Part shown: positions 28,593-36,664 of the stretch, piece by piece
Numbering within the stretch: position 1 is the stretch's first letter
How the letters are laid out: each line of letters begins with the position of its first letter
DNA from: Devosia crocina
Lineage (GTDB): Bacteria; Pseudomonadota; Alphaproteobacteria; Rhizobiales; Devosiaceae
Length of the DNA: 64,000 nt
Assembly (NCBI RefSeq): GCF_900116545.1
Contig: NZ_FPCK01000003.1
Location: 434,001 to 498,000 of the forward strand
Direction of reading: 5' to 3'
The notes under the pieces: generated by a model
The model's database searches: none
The model's input: only the letters and a program-made list of their open reading frames with translations
What the model was told of the DNA's origin: nothing
Translations under genes and position numbers: made by a program

Positions 28593-29159
28593 TTAGACCT
28601 GCTGGACGCTTTCGACGCCGGGCACGAAATGCCGGAGCAGGTTCTCGATGCCGCTCTTGAGCGTGGCGGTCGAGGAAGGGCAACCCGAACAGGCGCCCTG
28701 CATGTGGAGGAACACCGTACCTTCCTTGTAGCCGCGGAAGATAATGTCGCCGCCATCCATGGCCACGGCCGGACGCACGCGCGTTGCCAGGAGTTCCTTG
28801 ATCACCTCGACCATTTCCTTGTCTTCTTCCTCGAAGAATTCTTCGCCGGCCGAGAGATCGTCAAAGGCATCGGCGCCTTCGCTGATCACCGGCTTGCCGG
28901 ACAGGAAATGGTCCATGATCACGCCCAGAATGGCTGGCTTGATATGGGGCCAGTTGGTCTCGTCCTTGGTGACCGAAATGAAATCGGAACCGAGGAATAC
29001 GCCGGTCACACCGGAAATGCCGAAAAGGCTGGCCGCCAGCGGAGACATGTCCGCGGCTTCCGCCGTGCGGAAATCGCGCGGCTCACCCACCAGCACGTCG
29101 CGACCGGGCAGGAATTTGAGCGTGGCCGGATTGGGCGTTGCTTCGGTCTGAATGAACAT
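28593..29159 (-). CDS. Fe-S cluster carrier NfuA / NifU C-terminal type
   Basis: This 188-residue scaffold or carrier delivers [4Fe-4S] clusters to target enzymes. An Nfu N-terminal domain (MFIQTEATPNPATLKFLPG, to about 90) is followed by a NifU C-terminal domain whose cluster-binding motif is CSGCPSS. In related genomes this gene sits beside the trpS-usp pair; here it is 21 kb away and convergent with the corC-like gene. Its promoter region contains a perfect TTAGAA-N3-TTCTAA palindrome, suggesting iron-responsive control by Irr. Confidence 0.93.
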   Translation of the reverse strand: MFIQTEATPNPATLKFLPGRDVLVGEPRDFRTAEAADMSPLAASLFGISGVTGVFLGSDFISVTKDETNWPHIKPAILGVIMDHFLSGKPVISEGADAFDDLSAGEEFFEEEDKEMVEVIKELLATRVRPAVAMDGGDIIFRGYKEGTVFLHMQGACSGCPSSTATLKSGIENLLRHFVPGVESVQQV

Positions 29160-29180
29160 AACATGCTCCGTGAGGTAGAC

Positions 29181-29217
29181 TTAGAACGTTTCTAATCTAG
29201 TCTGCCCAAAGCTGCAA
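29181..29217 (-). promoter_or_regulatory. nfuA promoter with ICE/Irr-type operator
   Basis: On the minus strand, TTGCAG (29217-29212), a 17-bp spacer and TAGAAA (29194-29189) form a candidate promoter. The palindrome TTAGAA-CGT-TTCTAA (29181-29195, plus-strand reading) covers the -10. As I recall it, the iron control element bound by Irr in rhizobia is TTTAGAA-N3-TTCTAAA, matched here except at the outermost bases. The centre lies 29 bp upstream of the nfuA ATG, a position fitting repression. Confidence 0.6.
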
Positions 29218-29296
29218 GTCCCAAGACCGGGCAGGCCCCGGCCTCAGGCTGATAGCTCCCATGCGCCAAAGCCATGGCCGGCCGTAAGCAAAAACG

Positions 29297-30559
29297 TCAG
29301 TGCGGCTTCACCGCATCCTTGAGCGCCTTGACGAGATCGGTCTTCTCCCAGGAGAAACTACCGTCGCGTCCGGGTTTGCGCCCGAAGTGACCATAGGCTG
29401 CCGTCTTGGCATAGATGGGCTTGTTAAGATCGAGATGGGTGCGGATCCCGCGCGGGGTCAAGTCCATCACCTCGGCCAGTGCCTTTTCAAGCCGTGCTTC
29501 GTCCACCTTGCCGGTGCCGTGCAGATCCACATAGATCGAAAGCGGTTTGGCGACACCAATCGCATAGCTGAGCTGGATCGTGGCGCGGTCGGCGAGCCCT
29601 GCGGCCACCACGTTTTTGGCAAGATAACGCGCCGCATAGGCAGCCGAACGGTCGACCTTGGTCGGATCCTTGCCCGAAAAGGCGCCGCCGCCATGGGGCG
29701 CTGCTCCGCCATAGGTGTCGACGATGATCTTGCGGCCCGTCAGGCCCGCATCGCCATCGGGACCGCCCACGACGAATTTGCCGGTGGGATTAACGTGCCA
29801 CACCGTTTCATCGCTGATCCAGCCCTGCGGCAGGGCTTCGCGCACGATGGGCTCGACAATGGTGCGCACATCGCTCGAGGTCAGCGATTCATCCAGGTGC
29901 TGGGTCGAAAGCACGATCTGGGTTACAGCAACCGGCTGGCCGTTTTCGTAGCGTACGGTCACCTGCGTCTTGGCGTCTGGCCCGAGCTTGCCGGCCGGTC
30001 CGTGATTGGCCTTGCGCGCAGTGGTCAGGGTTTCAAGGATCTTGTGGGCATAGTAGATGGGCGCCGGCAGCAGCTCCGGAGTTTCCCGCGCCGCATAGCC
30101 GAACATGATGCCCTGGTCGCCCGCGCCCACATCCTTGTTGCCGCTTTCATCGACACCTTGGGCGATATCGGCCGATTGACCGTGCAGGAGCACGTCGATC
30201 TTGCAGCTCTTCCAGTGGAAGCCCGATTGCTCGTAGCCGATCGCGCGGATGGCCTTGCGGGCAGCCGACTTGAACTTGGATGGATTGACAAGTGGCGCGC
30301 CGGAGGGATCGTGAAGGACATTGCCCTCCTTGTCCTTCTTGAGCAGCGTTTCGGGCACACGCACTTCCCCCGCGATCACCACGCGATTGGTGGTCGCCAG
30401 CGTTTCGCAGGCGATGCGCACCTTGGAGGGGTCCATGTCGGCCTTCTTGGCCTCGCGGAACACCAGATCGACGATCTCGTCGGAGATCCGGTCGCACACC
30501 TTGTCCGGATGACCTTCGGAAACCGACTCTGAGGTGAATTGAAACGAAGAGCGCGCCAC
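29297..30559 (-). CDS. metK: S-adenosylmethionine synthase
   Basis: MetK makes S-adenosylmethionine from methionine and ATP. The 420-residue protein shows [18 protein letters not shown] near the N terminus (ATP- and metal-binding His/Asp), [12 protein letters not shown] in the middle and [13 protein letters not shown] with [20 protein letters not shown] chose GTG at 30559, seven bases after GGAG; the longer open frame upstream is leader. It is the only gene on its likely transcript and is divergent from rnd. The leader contains a terminator and competing structures consistent with control by its product. Confidence 0.96.
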   Translation of the reverse strand: MARSSFQFTSESVSEGHPDKVCDRISDEIVDLVFREAKKADMDPSKVRIACETLATTNRVVIAGEVRVPETLLKKDKEGNVLHDPSGAPLVNPSKFKSAARKAIRAIGYEQSGFHWKSCKIDVLLHGQSADIAQGVDESGNKDVGAGDQGIMFGYAARETPELLPAPIYYAHKILETLTTARKANHGPAGKLGPDAKTQVTVRYENGQPVAVTQIVLSTQHLDESLTSSDVRTIVEPIVREALPQGWISDETVWHVNPTGKFVVGGPDGDAGLTGRKIIVDTYGGAAPHGGGAFSGKDPTKVDRSAAYAARYLAKNVVAAGLADRATIQLSYAIGVAKPLSIYVDLHGTGKVDEARLEKALAEVMDLTPRGIRTHLDLNKPIYAKTAAYGHFGRKPGRDGSFSWEKTDLVKALKDAVKPH

Positions 30560-30560
30560 G

Positions 30561-30626
30561 CAACAGCTCCAAAATGTCAAAAAGAGCCCGAAATGGGCTA
30601 AACTAGCCGGTTTGTGACACCGGCCG
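30561..30626 (-). promoter_or_regulatory. metK leader: attenuator with SAM/SAH-riboswitch-like features
   Basis: On the minus strand TGTCACAA (from 30619) is followed by an ACCGGC arm and TAGTTT. Then comes hairpin AGCCC-ATTTC-GGGCT (30599-30585) with CTTTTT after it, then TTGACATTTT and the Shine-Dalgarno GGAGC. Competing pairings are visible: GCCGGT/ACCGGC; GGCTA/TAGCC, which would block the terminator; TGTCA/TGACA, a long-range stem; and GGCTCT/GGAGCT, which would hide the ribosome-binding site. The order GUCACAA, CGGCU, UGAC, AUU, GGAGC resembles the SAM/SAH riboswitch as I remember it, with an extra hairpin. Assignment is tentative. Confidence 0.5.
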
Positions 30627-30765
30627 CCTCTTGGGTCAAGGTAGATATAAAGAAAGCTTGATATGATCGTCCGGCAGGGTTGAGCAAATCTTGCTGCCGC
30701 GTCTTTGCCTTTCCATTGCCCGCTTGCTGTGCCAAGGAATGGGAAACAAAGCATTTGGATCAACC

Positions 30766-31383
30766 ATGGCCATTCGACTGCATCGCGGCGACCTGCCCAA
30801 TCTCAGCAATTATTCCGGCCGCGAAGTAGCGATCGACACCGAAACCATGGGGCTCAATCCCCACCGCGACCGGCTGTGCGTGGTGCAGCTTTCCCCCGGT
30901 GATGGCAGCGCTGATCTGATCCAGATACCCATGGACGGCAGCGCCGCGCCCAATCTGACCCAGTTGCTCGCCGATCCGGCCGTCACCAAGATCTTCCACT
31001 ATGCCCGCTTCGATGTGGCCGTCCTTCAGCAGCGCTTCGGCGTTGTCACCGGCCCCATCTATTGCACCAAGATCGCGTCGCGCCTCGTGCGCACCTATAC
31101 TGATCGGCACGGCTTGAAGGAGCTGGCGCGCGAACTGCTCAATGTCGATCTCAGCAAGCAGCAGCAAAGCTCGGACTGGGGTCAGGAAAAGCTGTCCGAC
31201 GCGCAGCTCGATTATGCCGCTTCCGACGTGCTTTACCTGCACGATCTCAAGCGTCATCTCGATCGCATGCTGCGCCGCGAAAACCGGCTCGAACTCGCCC
31301 AGCAGTGCTTTGATTTCGTCAAGACGCGCTGTGCGCTGGACCTGCTGGGCTGGCAGGAAACCGACATCTTCGCCCATAGTTGA
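30766..31383 (+). CDS. rnd: Ribonuclease D (short form)
   Basis: A DEDD-family 3'-5' exoribonuclease that trims tRNA and other stable RNA. All three Exo motifs are visible: [19 protein letters not shown] and the YAASDVLYL region. At 205 residues it has only the exonuclease domain and lacks the HRDC domains of the E. coli enzyme, which is usual for the alphaproteobacterial short form. I start it at the ATG at 30766 (MAIRLHRG); an upstream frame to 30691 overlaps the metK leader. The chosen lptC start overlaps nothing but lies 11 bp after the stop, so rnd may be the first gene of the lpt transcript. Confidence 0.9.
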   Translation: MAIRLHRGDLPNLSNYSGREVAIDTETMGLNPHRDRLCVVQLSPGDGSADLIQIPMDGSAAPNLTQLLADPAVTKIFHYARFDVAVLQQRFGVVTGPIYCTKIASRLVRTYTDRHGLKELARELLNVDLSKQQQSSDWGQEKLSDAQLDYAASDVLYLHDLKRHLDRMLRRENRLELAQQCFDFVKTRCALDLLGWQETDIFAHS

Positions 31384-31394
31384 CGGAGCCGACC

Positions 31395-32030
31395 GTGTCG
31401 CTGGTCCATCCTGGAGATCGCGGGGCGACCTATGGGCGGCTTGTCCGTCGCAACCGCTTCATCGGCCTTCTTCGGCTCGCCGTGCCGGCAAGCGGGGCGG
31501 TCATTCTCGCCGCCCTTCTGGTTCAGATCTATGTTTCCAGCCTCGGTAACCGGTATGGCGTGGGCCAGATCACCGTCACACCCGATGCCATCGTGGTCGA
31601 GGCGCCAGAATATGCCGGCATACTCGGGGACGGCTCCAGCTACCGCGTCTTTGCCGACGAGGCCCGGGCCAACAAGGACAATACCGACATGATCGGGCTC
31701 GGCAATGCCGCAATCGTGCTCAATCGTGCCGATGGCGTGCAGATGCAGGCCGAAACGGGCTTGGCCGATCTCGATACCCTGAACCAGGCCGTGATCACGC
31801 CCGAAAGCACCGACATCGCCGATTCCCTGGGAACACAGGGCACTCTGGGACCTTCCGTCTTTGATTGGCAGAACAAGGTGCTGACGAGCGAAGGCCCCGT
31901 CGATATCCTTTATGCCGATGGCACTACCATCAGGGCTGATGGCCTTGTTTATGATCTGGATGGCAAGGTCTGGTCATTTTCCCGCGCCAGCGTCGTCTTG
32001 CCGTCCACCCCCGGAGAAACCCTGCCATGA
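31395..32030 (+). CDS. lptC: LPS export ABC transporter periplasmic protein LptC
   Basis: LptC is a bitopic inner-membrane protein that passes lipopolysaccharide from LptB2FG to LptA. One membrane segment near the N terminus (AVPASGAVILAALLVQIYVSS) is followed by a periplasmic beta-jellyroll of about 160 residues. Sequence conservation in the family is low, so the call rests on the topology and on the lptA and lptB genes that follow. GTG at 31395 is preferred because GGAG lies seven bases upstream; an in-frame TTG at 31380 overlaps the rnd stop. The 3' end overlaps lptA by 4 bp. Confidence 0.87.
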   Translation: MSLVHPGDRGATYGRLVRRNRFIGLLRLAVPASGAVILAALLVQIYVSSLGNRYGVGQITVTPDAIVVEAPEYAGILGDGSSYRVFADEARANKDNTDMIGLGNAAIVLNRADGVQMQAETGLADLDTLNQAVITPESTDIADSLGTQGTLGPSVFDWQNKVLTSEGPVDILYADGTTIRADGLVYDLDGKVWSFSRASVVLPSTPGETLP

Positions 32031-32479
32031 AGCGGCTCGTGCCGACCCTGCTGTTCGCCGCTTTGACCCTCTTGCCCGCCCACGGCCAGCAGCAGGTCGA
32101 GATTTCAGCCGACCTTTTCACCATCGAGGAAGAGGCGCGCCAGGCCCTCTTTACCGGTCAGGTCGTCGTCAAGCATCCCAGCGTCACCGTGTGGGCCAGC
32201 AAGGTCATCGCCAGCTATGGCGAAGGGGGCACCAGCGACATCCGCTCCTTTGAAGCCACCGGCACGGTCAAGCTCGAAACGCGCGATCAGACCGCCACCG
32301 GCGAGCGTGCCGTGTTCACGCCTGCCGACCAGATGCTGCGGCTCACCGGCAATGTGGAAGTGGTCAATTCCGGCGGCACCGTCCGTGCCAATGAACTCGT
32401 GGTCGATATGGCGAGCGGGGTGTCCACCTTCACCGCGGCCTCGGGTGGCCGCGTTACCGGGGTCTTTACCTCGCAATGA
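32027..32479 (+). CDS. lptA: Lipopolysaccharide transport periplasmic protein LptA
   Basis: LptA forms the periplasmic bridge that carries lipopolysaccharide to LptD. The 150-residue precursor has a clear signal peptide (MKRLVPTLLFAALTLLPAHGQ, cleavage after HGQ or HG) followed by an OstA-type beta-jellyroll with FTGQVVVKHPSVTVWASKV and FTPADQMLRLTGNVEVVNSG. It overlaps lptC and lptB by 4 bp on each side, indicating tight translational coupling. Confidence 0.93.
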   Translation: MKRLVPTLLFAALTLLPAHGQQQVEISADLFTIEEEARQALFTGQVVVKHPSVTVWASKVIASYGEGGTSDIRSFEATGTVKLETRDQTATGERAVFTPADQMLRLTGNVEVVNSGGTVRANELVVDMASGVSTFTAASGGRVTGVFTSQ

Positions 32480-33234
32480 CCGACGAAGCCCCTCGCCCCC
32501 GTCTCGATCAGTCCGGCTGGCTGGTCGCCCAGGGACTTGCCAAGACCTTCGGCAAGCGCTCCGTGGTGCGCGATGTGTCCCTTGCCGTACGGCGCGGGGA
32601 AGCGGTGGGGCTTTTGGGGCCCAACGGCGCGGGCAAGACCACCGTCTTTACCATGATCATGGGCCTTGTGCGGCCCGATGCCGGCCAGATCCAGCTCGAC
32701 GGCAACAACATCACTCATCTGCCCCTCTTTCAGCGCGGCCGGCTCGGCATCGGCTACCTGCCGCAGGAGCCCTCGATTTTTCGCGGCATGACCGTGTCGG
32801 GCAACATACTCGCCATTCTCGAAAACACCGTGCGCGGCCGGGCGGAGCGGAAGCGCCGGCTCGCCCAATTGCTGGAAGAGTTTTCCATCCAGCATCTGGC
32901 CGATGCCAATGCTCTGGCACTGTCGGGGGGCGAGCGGCGGCGGGTCGAAATCGCCCGGGCTCTTGCGGCCGAGCCGATCTTCATGCTGCTCGACGAACCC
33001 TTTGCCGGCGTCGATCCCATCGCGGTGGCCGAGGTCAAGGGTCTCGTGCGCCAATTGACTCAGCGCGGCATCGGCGTCCTCATCACCGATCACGCGGTGC
33101 GCGAAACCCTGGGGCTCGTCGATCGCGCCTATGTCATCCATGGCGGCACCGTGATGATCCAGGGCCGCCCCGAAACCATTTCGGCCGACCCCGATGCACG
33201 GCGCGTTTATCTCGGCGAGAATTTCGAGTTTTAA
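32476..33234 (+). CDS. lptB: LPS export ABC transporter ATP-binding protein LptB
   Basis: LptB is the cytoplasmic ATPase that powers lipopolysaccharide extraction with LptF and LptG, which are not in this window. All ABC motifs are present: Walker A GPNGAGKTT, signature LSGGERRR, Walker B FMLLDEPFAGVDP and H-loop DHAVRET. An N-terminal extension of about 15 residues precedes the first strand. The length of 252 is normal. It lies between lptA and rpoN, the standard order in proteobacteria. Confidence 0.96.
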   Translation: MTDEAPRPRLDQSGWLVAQGLAKTFGKRSVVRDVSLAVRRGEAVGLLGPNGAGKTTVFTMIMGLVRPDAGQIQLDGNNITHLPLFQRGRLGIGYLPQEPSIFRGMTVSGNILAILENTVRGRAERKRRLAQLLEEFSIQHLADANALALSGGERRRVEIARALAAEPIFMLLDEPFAGVDPIAVAEVKGLVRQLTQRGIGVLITDHAVRETLGLVDRAYVIHGGTVMIQGRPETISADPDARRVYLGENFEF

Positions 33235-33286
33235 GCGCCGGGGCCTGCACGAGGCACGTTGCCATCGGCCAAGATGCGCAAAGCAC

Positions 33287-33302
33287 TTGGCACAGAACTT
33301 GC
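33287..33302 (+). promoter_or_regulatory. Sigma-54 (-24/-12) promoter upstream of rpoN
   Basis: TTGGCAC-AGAAC-TTGC (33287-33302) has GG at -24 and GC at -12 separated by exactly ten bases, matching the sigma-54 consensus TGGCAC-N5-TTGC. The predicted transcription start is near 33314, about 70 nt before the rpoN ATG, implying that RpoN can drive its own gene. Activator sites are not evident. Confidence 0.65.
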
Positions 33303-33383
33303 CCGCGCCCACGAATTGAGTCATGTTGCGCTCGGGAAGCCGCCCTTCGGGGCACGATGTGACGCGTCAAGAGGTTGAAAATA

Positions 33384-34880
33384 ATGGCACTTTCGCCGCG
33401 GCTGGAGTTTCGCCAGGCCCAGAGCCTGACGCTGACGCCGCAGCTGATGCAGTCGATCAAGCTGCTGCAGTTGAGCCATCTGGAACTGAACGATTTCGTT
33501 GATGCCGAGCTGCTGCGCAATCCGCTGCTCGAACGGGAAGACGGCGGCGGCGAGGAAGCTGCGCCCGAAGAGCCCCAGCACGTGCCCGCCGAAATGAGCG
33601 CTTACGAGGACACCGTTGCCTCGGGGGAGCGCACCAAGGATGCCGGCGAGATCGCCGAAGGCTATGACACGGCCGTCGAAAACGTCTTCCCCGATGCGGC
33701 CACCATCGATCTCGGCGGCGCAACCGGCCCGGATCGCAACGGCTCCTTTGAAGTCGGCGAAGCCCCTGATCTTGACCAGTTCGTCGCCAGCCGCCCTCGT
33801 CTTTCCGATCACCTCGAAGCCCAGGCGCAGATGCTGCTGCGCACCCAGGCCGACCGGCTGATCGGCCAGCACCTGATCGATGGCCTCAACGAAGCCGGCT
33901 ACCTTACCGTCGATCTCGACAGCATCGCTCTCTTGCTGGGCGCGGAACTGGGCGATGTCGAAGCCGTGCTCGGCGCCCTTCAAGGCTGCGATCCCGTGGG
34001 GGTCTTTGCCCGCACCGTTGCCGAATGCCTCGGCCTGCAACTGCGCGAGCGCGACCGGCTCGATCCCATCATGCAGCGTCTGCTCGACAATCTCGAGCTC
34101 GTTGCCGCACACAATGTTCCCGCCCTTCTCAAGGCTGTGGGCTGCGACCGCGAGGATCTCGCCGATATGCTGGCCGAACTGCGCCTGCTCGATCCGCGCC
34201 CTGGCCTTGCCTTCGATTCAGGGCCCGTGGAGGCGGTGGTGCCCGATGTCTTCGTCCGGTCGGGGCCCGATGGAAGTTGGCAGATCGAGCTTAACAGCGA
34301 CACCTTGCCCAAGGTCCTCGTCAATCGCGTCTATTATGCCAGCGTCACCAAAAAGGCGCGCGATGCTGCGGAAAAGACCTTTCTTTCCGATTGCCTCGCC
34401 ACCGCCAATTGGCTGACCAAGAGCCTCGATCAGCGCGCCCAGACCATCACCAAGGTCGCCGCCGAAATCGTTCGCCAGCAGGATGGCTTTCTCACCCATG
34501 GCGTGGCGCACCTGAAGCCCATGACGCTCAAAATGGTCGCCGAAGAAATCGAGATGCACGAATCGACGGTGTCGCGCGTCACTTCCAACAAATATATGGC
34601 CACCCCGCGCGGGCTCTATGAAATGAAGTATTTCTTCACCACGGCCATCGCCTCGAGCGAGGGCGGCGGCGATCACTCCGCCGAAGCGGTGCGCCACCGC
34701 ATCCGCCAGCTGATCGATGCCGAGCCCGCCAATGCCATCCTCTCCGATGACACGATCGCCGAACTCCTGCGCAAGGAACAGGGGATCGATGTCGCCCGCC
34801 GCACCGTCGCCAAATATCGCGAGGGCATGAACATCCCCTCCTCGGTCATTCGCCGCCGGCAGAAAAAGGCTTTTGCGTAA
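33384..34880 (+). CDS. rpoN: RNA polymerase sigma-54 factor
   Basis: Sigma-54 directs transcription of nitrogen, carbon and other regulons from -24/-12 promoters with AAA+ activators. The 498 residues show the Gln/Leu-rich activator-response region I (FRQAQSLTLTPQLMQSIKLLQLS), an acidic region II, the core-binding domain, the HTH (MTLKMVAEEIEMHESTVSRVTSNK) and the RpoN box ARRTVAKYRE near the C terminus. ATG at 33384 has AGAGG upstream. Its neighbours lptB, hpf and ptsN are the classical set around rpoN in proteobacteria. Confidence 0.97.
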   Translation: MALSPRLEFRQAQSLTLTPQLMQSIKLLQLSHLELNDFVDAELLRNPLLEREDGGGEEAAPEEPQHVPAEMSAYEDTVASGERTKDAGEIAEGYDTAVENVFPDAATIDLGGATGPDRNGSFEVGEAPDLDQFVASRPRLSDHLEAQAQMLLRTQADRLIGQHLIDGLNEAGYLTVDLDSIALLLGAELGDVEAVLGALQGCDPVGVFARTVAECLGLQLRERDRLDPIMQRLLDNLELVAAHNVPALLKAVGCDREDLADMLAELRLLDPRPGLAFDSGPVEAVVPDVFVRSGPDGSWQIELNSDTLPKVLVNRVYYASVTKKARDAAEKTFLSDCLATANWLTKSLDQRAQTITKVAAEIVRQQDGFLTHGVAHLKPMTLKMVAEEIEMHESTVSRVTSNKYMATPRGLYEMKYFFTTAIASSEGGGDHSAEAVRHRIRQLIDAEPANAILSDDTIAELLRKEQGIDVARRTVAKYREGMNIPSSVIRRRQKKAFA

Positions 34881-35016
34881 GGGTGTTTGGCTGACACCGC
34901 CGCCCACGCGACGTCGTGCCTCGAAAGGGAGGAAAAAGCATCTGCCCGCCGCACGAAACCGCAACGCCAAAACACCTTCAGCCCCTCTGACCCGGACAAT
35001 CTTCCCAAGATGGAGA

Positions 35017-35030
35017 TTGATAGAGATCAA
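35017..35030 (+). promoter_or_regulatory. FNR/FixK-type box upstream of hpf
   Basis: TTGAT-AGAG-ATCAA is a perfect match to the FNR/FixK/Anr consensus TTGAT-N4-ATCAA. It lies 127 bp before the hpf ATG. A weak -10 (CATCAT, 35054-35059) sits where a class II site centred at -41.5 would place it. This suggests induction of hpf at low oxygen. Confidence 0.6.
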
Positions 35031-35051
35031 TGCCGGGTCTAGCATCCTTGG

Positions 35052-35101
35052 GTCATCATGCCCATGTGAAGGGGTGATGACAGGCAGATCCCGGATCCGG
35101 G
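35052..35101 (+). other. Hairpin and palindrome in the hpf leader
   Basis: GTCATCA (35052-35058) pairs with TGATGAC (35075-35081) with an inner CCC/GGG, and the 12-bp palindrome CCCGGATCCGGG follows at 35090-35101. They lie between the FNR-type box and hpf and may shape the 5' leader or bind a regulator. No family is recognised. Confidence 0.35.
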
Positions 35102-35156
35102 CAATCGGCTTCGGGACCTCTTGCGTCGATCAAAAGACCGAAAGGAAGAAGAAGCC

Positions 35157-35732
35157 ATGACCTTGCGCGTTTCGGGAAAGAACATGGATGTGGGCGATGC
35201 CCTGCGCGGCAAAGCCGAGGAGCACTTTGCCAGCGTCGTCGGAAAATATTTCGATGGCGGCTATGACGGCCACCTCACCCTTACTCCCGACGGTATCGGT
35301 TTCCGGGCTGATTGCGTCGTCCACCTCGATAGCGGCGCCACGCTGCAGGCCAGCGCCCAGGGGGGCGATGCCACTTCTGCCTATGAAGTCATGGCGCTCA
35401 ACATTGAAAAGCGCCTCCGCCGCTACAATCGCAAGCTCAAGTCGCATCGCCGCGGCAATGGCACGGGTGCCGATGGCGTACCCGCCCAATATACTGTTTT
35501 CGGCTCGAGCGAAGGGTTGGACGAGCTCGAAGAGGACTATGCCCCGCCCGTTGTTGCCGAGACTACGCGCAGCCTGCGCCAGATGAGCGTCGAGGAAGCC
35601 GTCATGGAGCTCGACTATTCCGGTCAGCAGGTTGTGATGTTTCGTCACGCTGGACATGGGGGGCTGAATGTGGTCTACCGCCGCGCGGACGGCAATATAG
35701 GCTGGATCGATCCGGCCCTGGGAGCAAATTGA
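35157..35732 (+). CDS. hpf: Ribosome hibernation promoting factor HPF (long form)
   Basis: Long HPF binds the decoding region of idle ribosomes and dimerises them into 100S particles. The N-terminal S30AE domain (about 1-105, starting MTLRVSGKNMDVGDALR) is joined by a linker to a C-terminal dimerisation domain of about 55 residues (MSVEEAVMELDYSGQQVVMFRHA). ATG at 35157 gives 191 residues. The position between rpoN and ptsN is conserved. A perfect FNR-type site upstream would link hibernation to oxygen limitation. Confidence 0.94.
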   Translation: MTLRVSGKNMDVGDALRGKAEEHFASVVGKYFDGGYDGHLTLTPDGIGFRADCVVHLDSGATLQASAQGGDATSAYEVMALNIEKRLRRYNRKLKSHRRGNGTGADGVPAQYTVFGSSEGLDELEEDYAPPVVAETTRSLRQMSVEEAVMELDYSGQQVVMFRHAGHGGLNVVYRRADGNIGWIDPALGAN

Positions 35733-35780
35733 TGGCTCCCGCTGCCACGAACACGCTCAAGTAGTGCCCAAGGCAGACTA

Positions 35781-36248
35781 ATGGAATTGGTCGAAATTCT
35801 GGCGGCGGACGCCGTGCTTGATTGCACGGGCGTCGGCTCGAAACGCCAGCTTCTTGAAGTCATGTGCGACAAGGCTTCTGTGACAACTGGAATGAGTGGT
35901 GCAGACATCCTCGCAGCCGTGATCGGCCGCGAGGAGCTTGGCTCCACCGGCATCGGCAATGGCATCGCCATTCCCCATGGCAAGCTTGCAGGTTTGAAAA
36001 ATGTGACCGCCGTTTTCGCCCGGCTCGATGAGCCGATCGAATTCGACGCAGTGGACGACCAGCCGGTCGACCTCGTCATTCTGCTGCTCGCGCCGGTAGG
36101 CGCTGGTGCCGATCATCTCAAGGCGCTTTCGCGCGTGGCACGCCTGCTGCGCACCGACAGCGTCGTCGAGAGCCTGCGCCGTGCAGAAGACTCGACTGAT
36201 CTCTATGACGTGCTGACCCGGCCGATTGAAGGCATCAACGCAGCCTGA
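35781..36248 (+). CDS. ptsN: Nitrogen-related PTS enzyme IIA (PtsN)
   Basis: PtsN (EIIA-Ntr) is the final phosphate acceptor of the regulatory PTS-Ntr chain PtsP-NPr-PtsN, which controls potassium, nitrogen and other functions rather than sugar uptake. The active His66 lies in GIAIPHGKL, and the domain fills the 155 residues. It follows hpf by 48 bp and is closed by a bidirectional terminator. ptsP and ptsO are not in the window. Confidence 0.95.
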   Translation: MELVEILAADAVLDCTGVGSKRQLLEVMCDKASVTTGMSGADILAAVIGREELGSTGIGNGIAIPHGKLAGLKNVTAVFARLDEPIEFDAVDDQPVDLVILLLAPVGAGADHLKALSRVARLLRTDSVVESLRRAEDSTDLYDVLTRPIEGINAA

Positions 36249-36268
36249 TCGCGGCTGCACTCACGAAA

Positions 36269-36299
36269 AAAGCCCCGCCGGTCTCGCCAGCGGGGCTTT
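36269..36299. terminator. Bidirectional terminator between ptsN and the DUF1150 gene
   Basis: AAAGCCCCGC-type arm (36269-36278) pairs with GCGGGGCTTT (36290-36299), preceded by an A-tract and followed by TTTG repeats, so it can work for both convergent transcripts. Confidence 0.88.
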
Positions 36300-36362
36300 G
36301 TTTGTTTGTGCTGCAGCCTCTGATTGAGGCTGGCAGGTCGGGCAGGGGACCTGCCCCCGGTG

Positions 36363-36647
36363 TTAATGCAGGGTAGCGAGCCCCAGATTCTTGTCGCCGA
36401 GCCATTCGGTCACGGCATCCGCCGTATCGGCCACCATCAGCGGCGTGCCATCGGCGGACATGACCAGCTGGTACATTTCGCCGGCATTGAACTCGGCTTC
36501 ATGGATCATGCCGGACAACAGAGCGCCGGTCACGGGCTTGATATAGGCGACCGCACTGCCGCCAAGGGCGGCGAACTGGGCCTGCGTCAGGTCGCGCAGG
36601 GGGTGTGCTTCGGCGGGCACGGCGTCGGAATTGCGTCTATCCATCAT
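36363..36647 (-). CDS. DUF1150 family protein
   Basis: This 94-residue protein of unknown function matches the DUF1150 family of alphaproteobacteria: an LRDLTQAQFAALGGSAVAYIKPV core, then AADGTPLMVADTADAV-like sequence. It begins 17 bp after the hsp20 stop on the same strand, a pairing seen in many relatives, so it is probably expressed with the heat-shock chaperone and may assist or modulate it (inference). Two ATG codons in tandem open the frame; either could be used. Confidence 0.85.
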   Translation of the reverse strand: MMDRRNSDAVPAEAHPLRDLTQAQFAALGGSAVAYIKPVTGALLSGMIHEAEFNAGEMYQLVMSADGTPLMVADTADAVTEWLGDKNLGLATLH

Positions 36648-36664
36648 TTTTAGGCCCTTTCCTT

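Noticed and set aside
30561-30760. SAM-II riboswitch upstream of metK
   Set aside because: The conserved SAM-II core words, as I remember them, are absent; the layout fits SAM/SAH or a new motif better.
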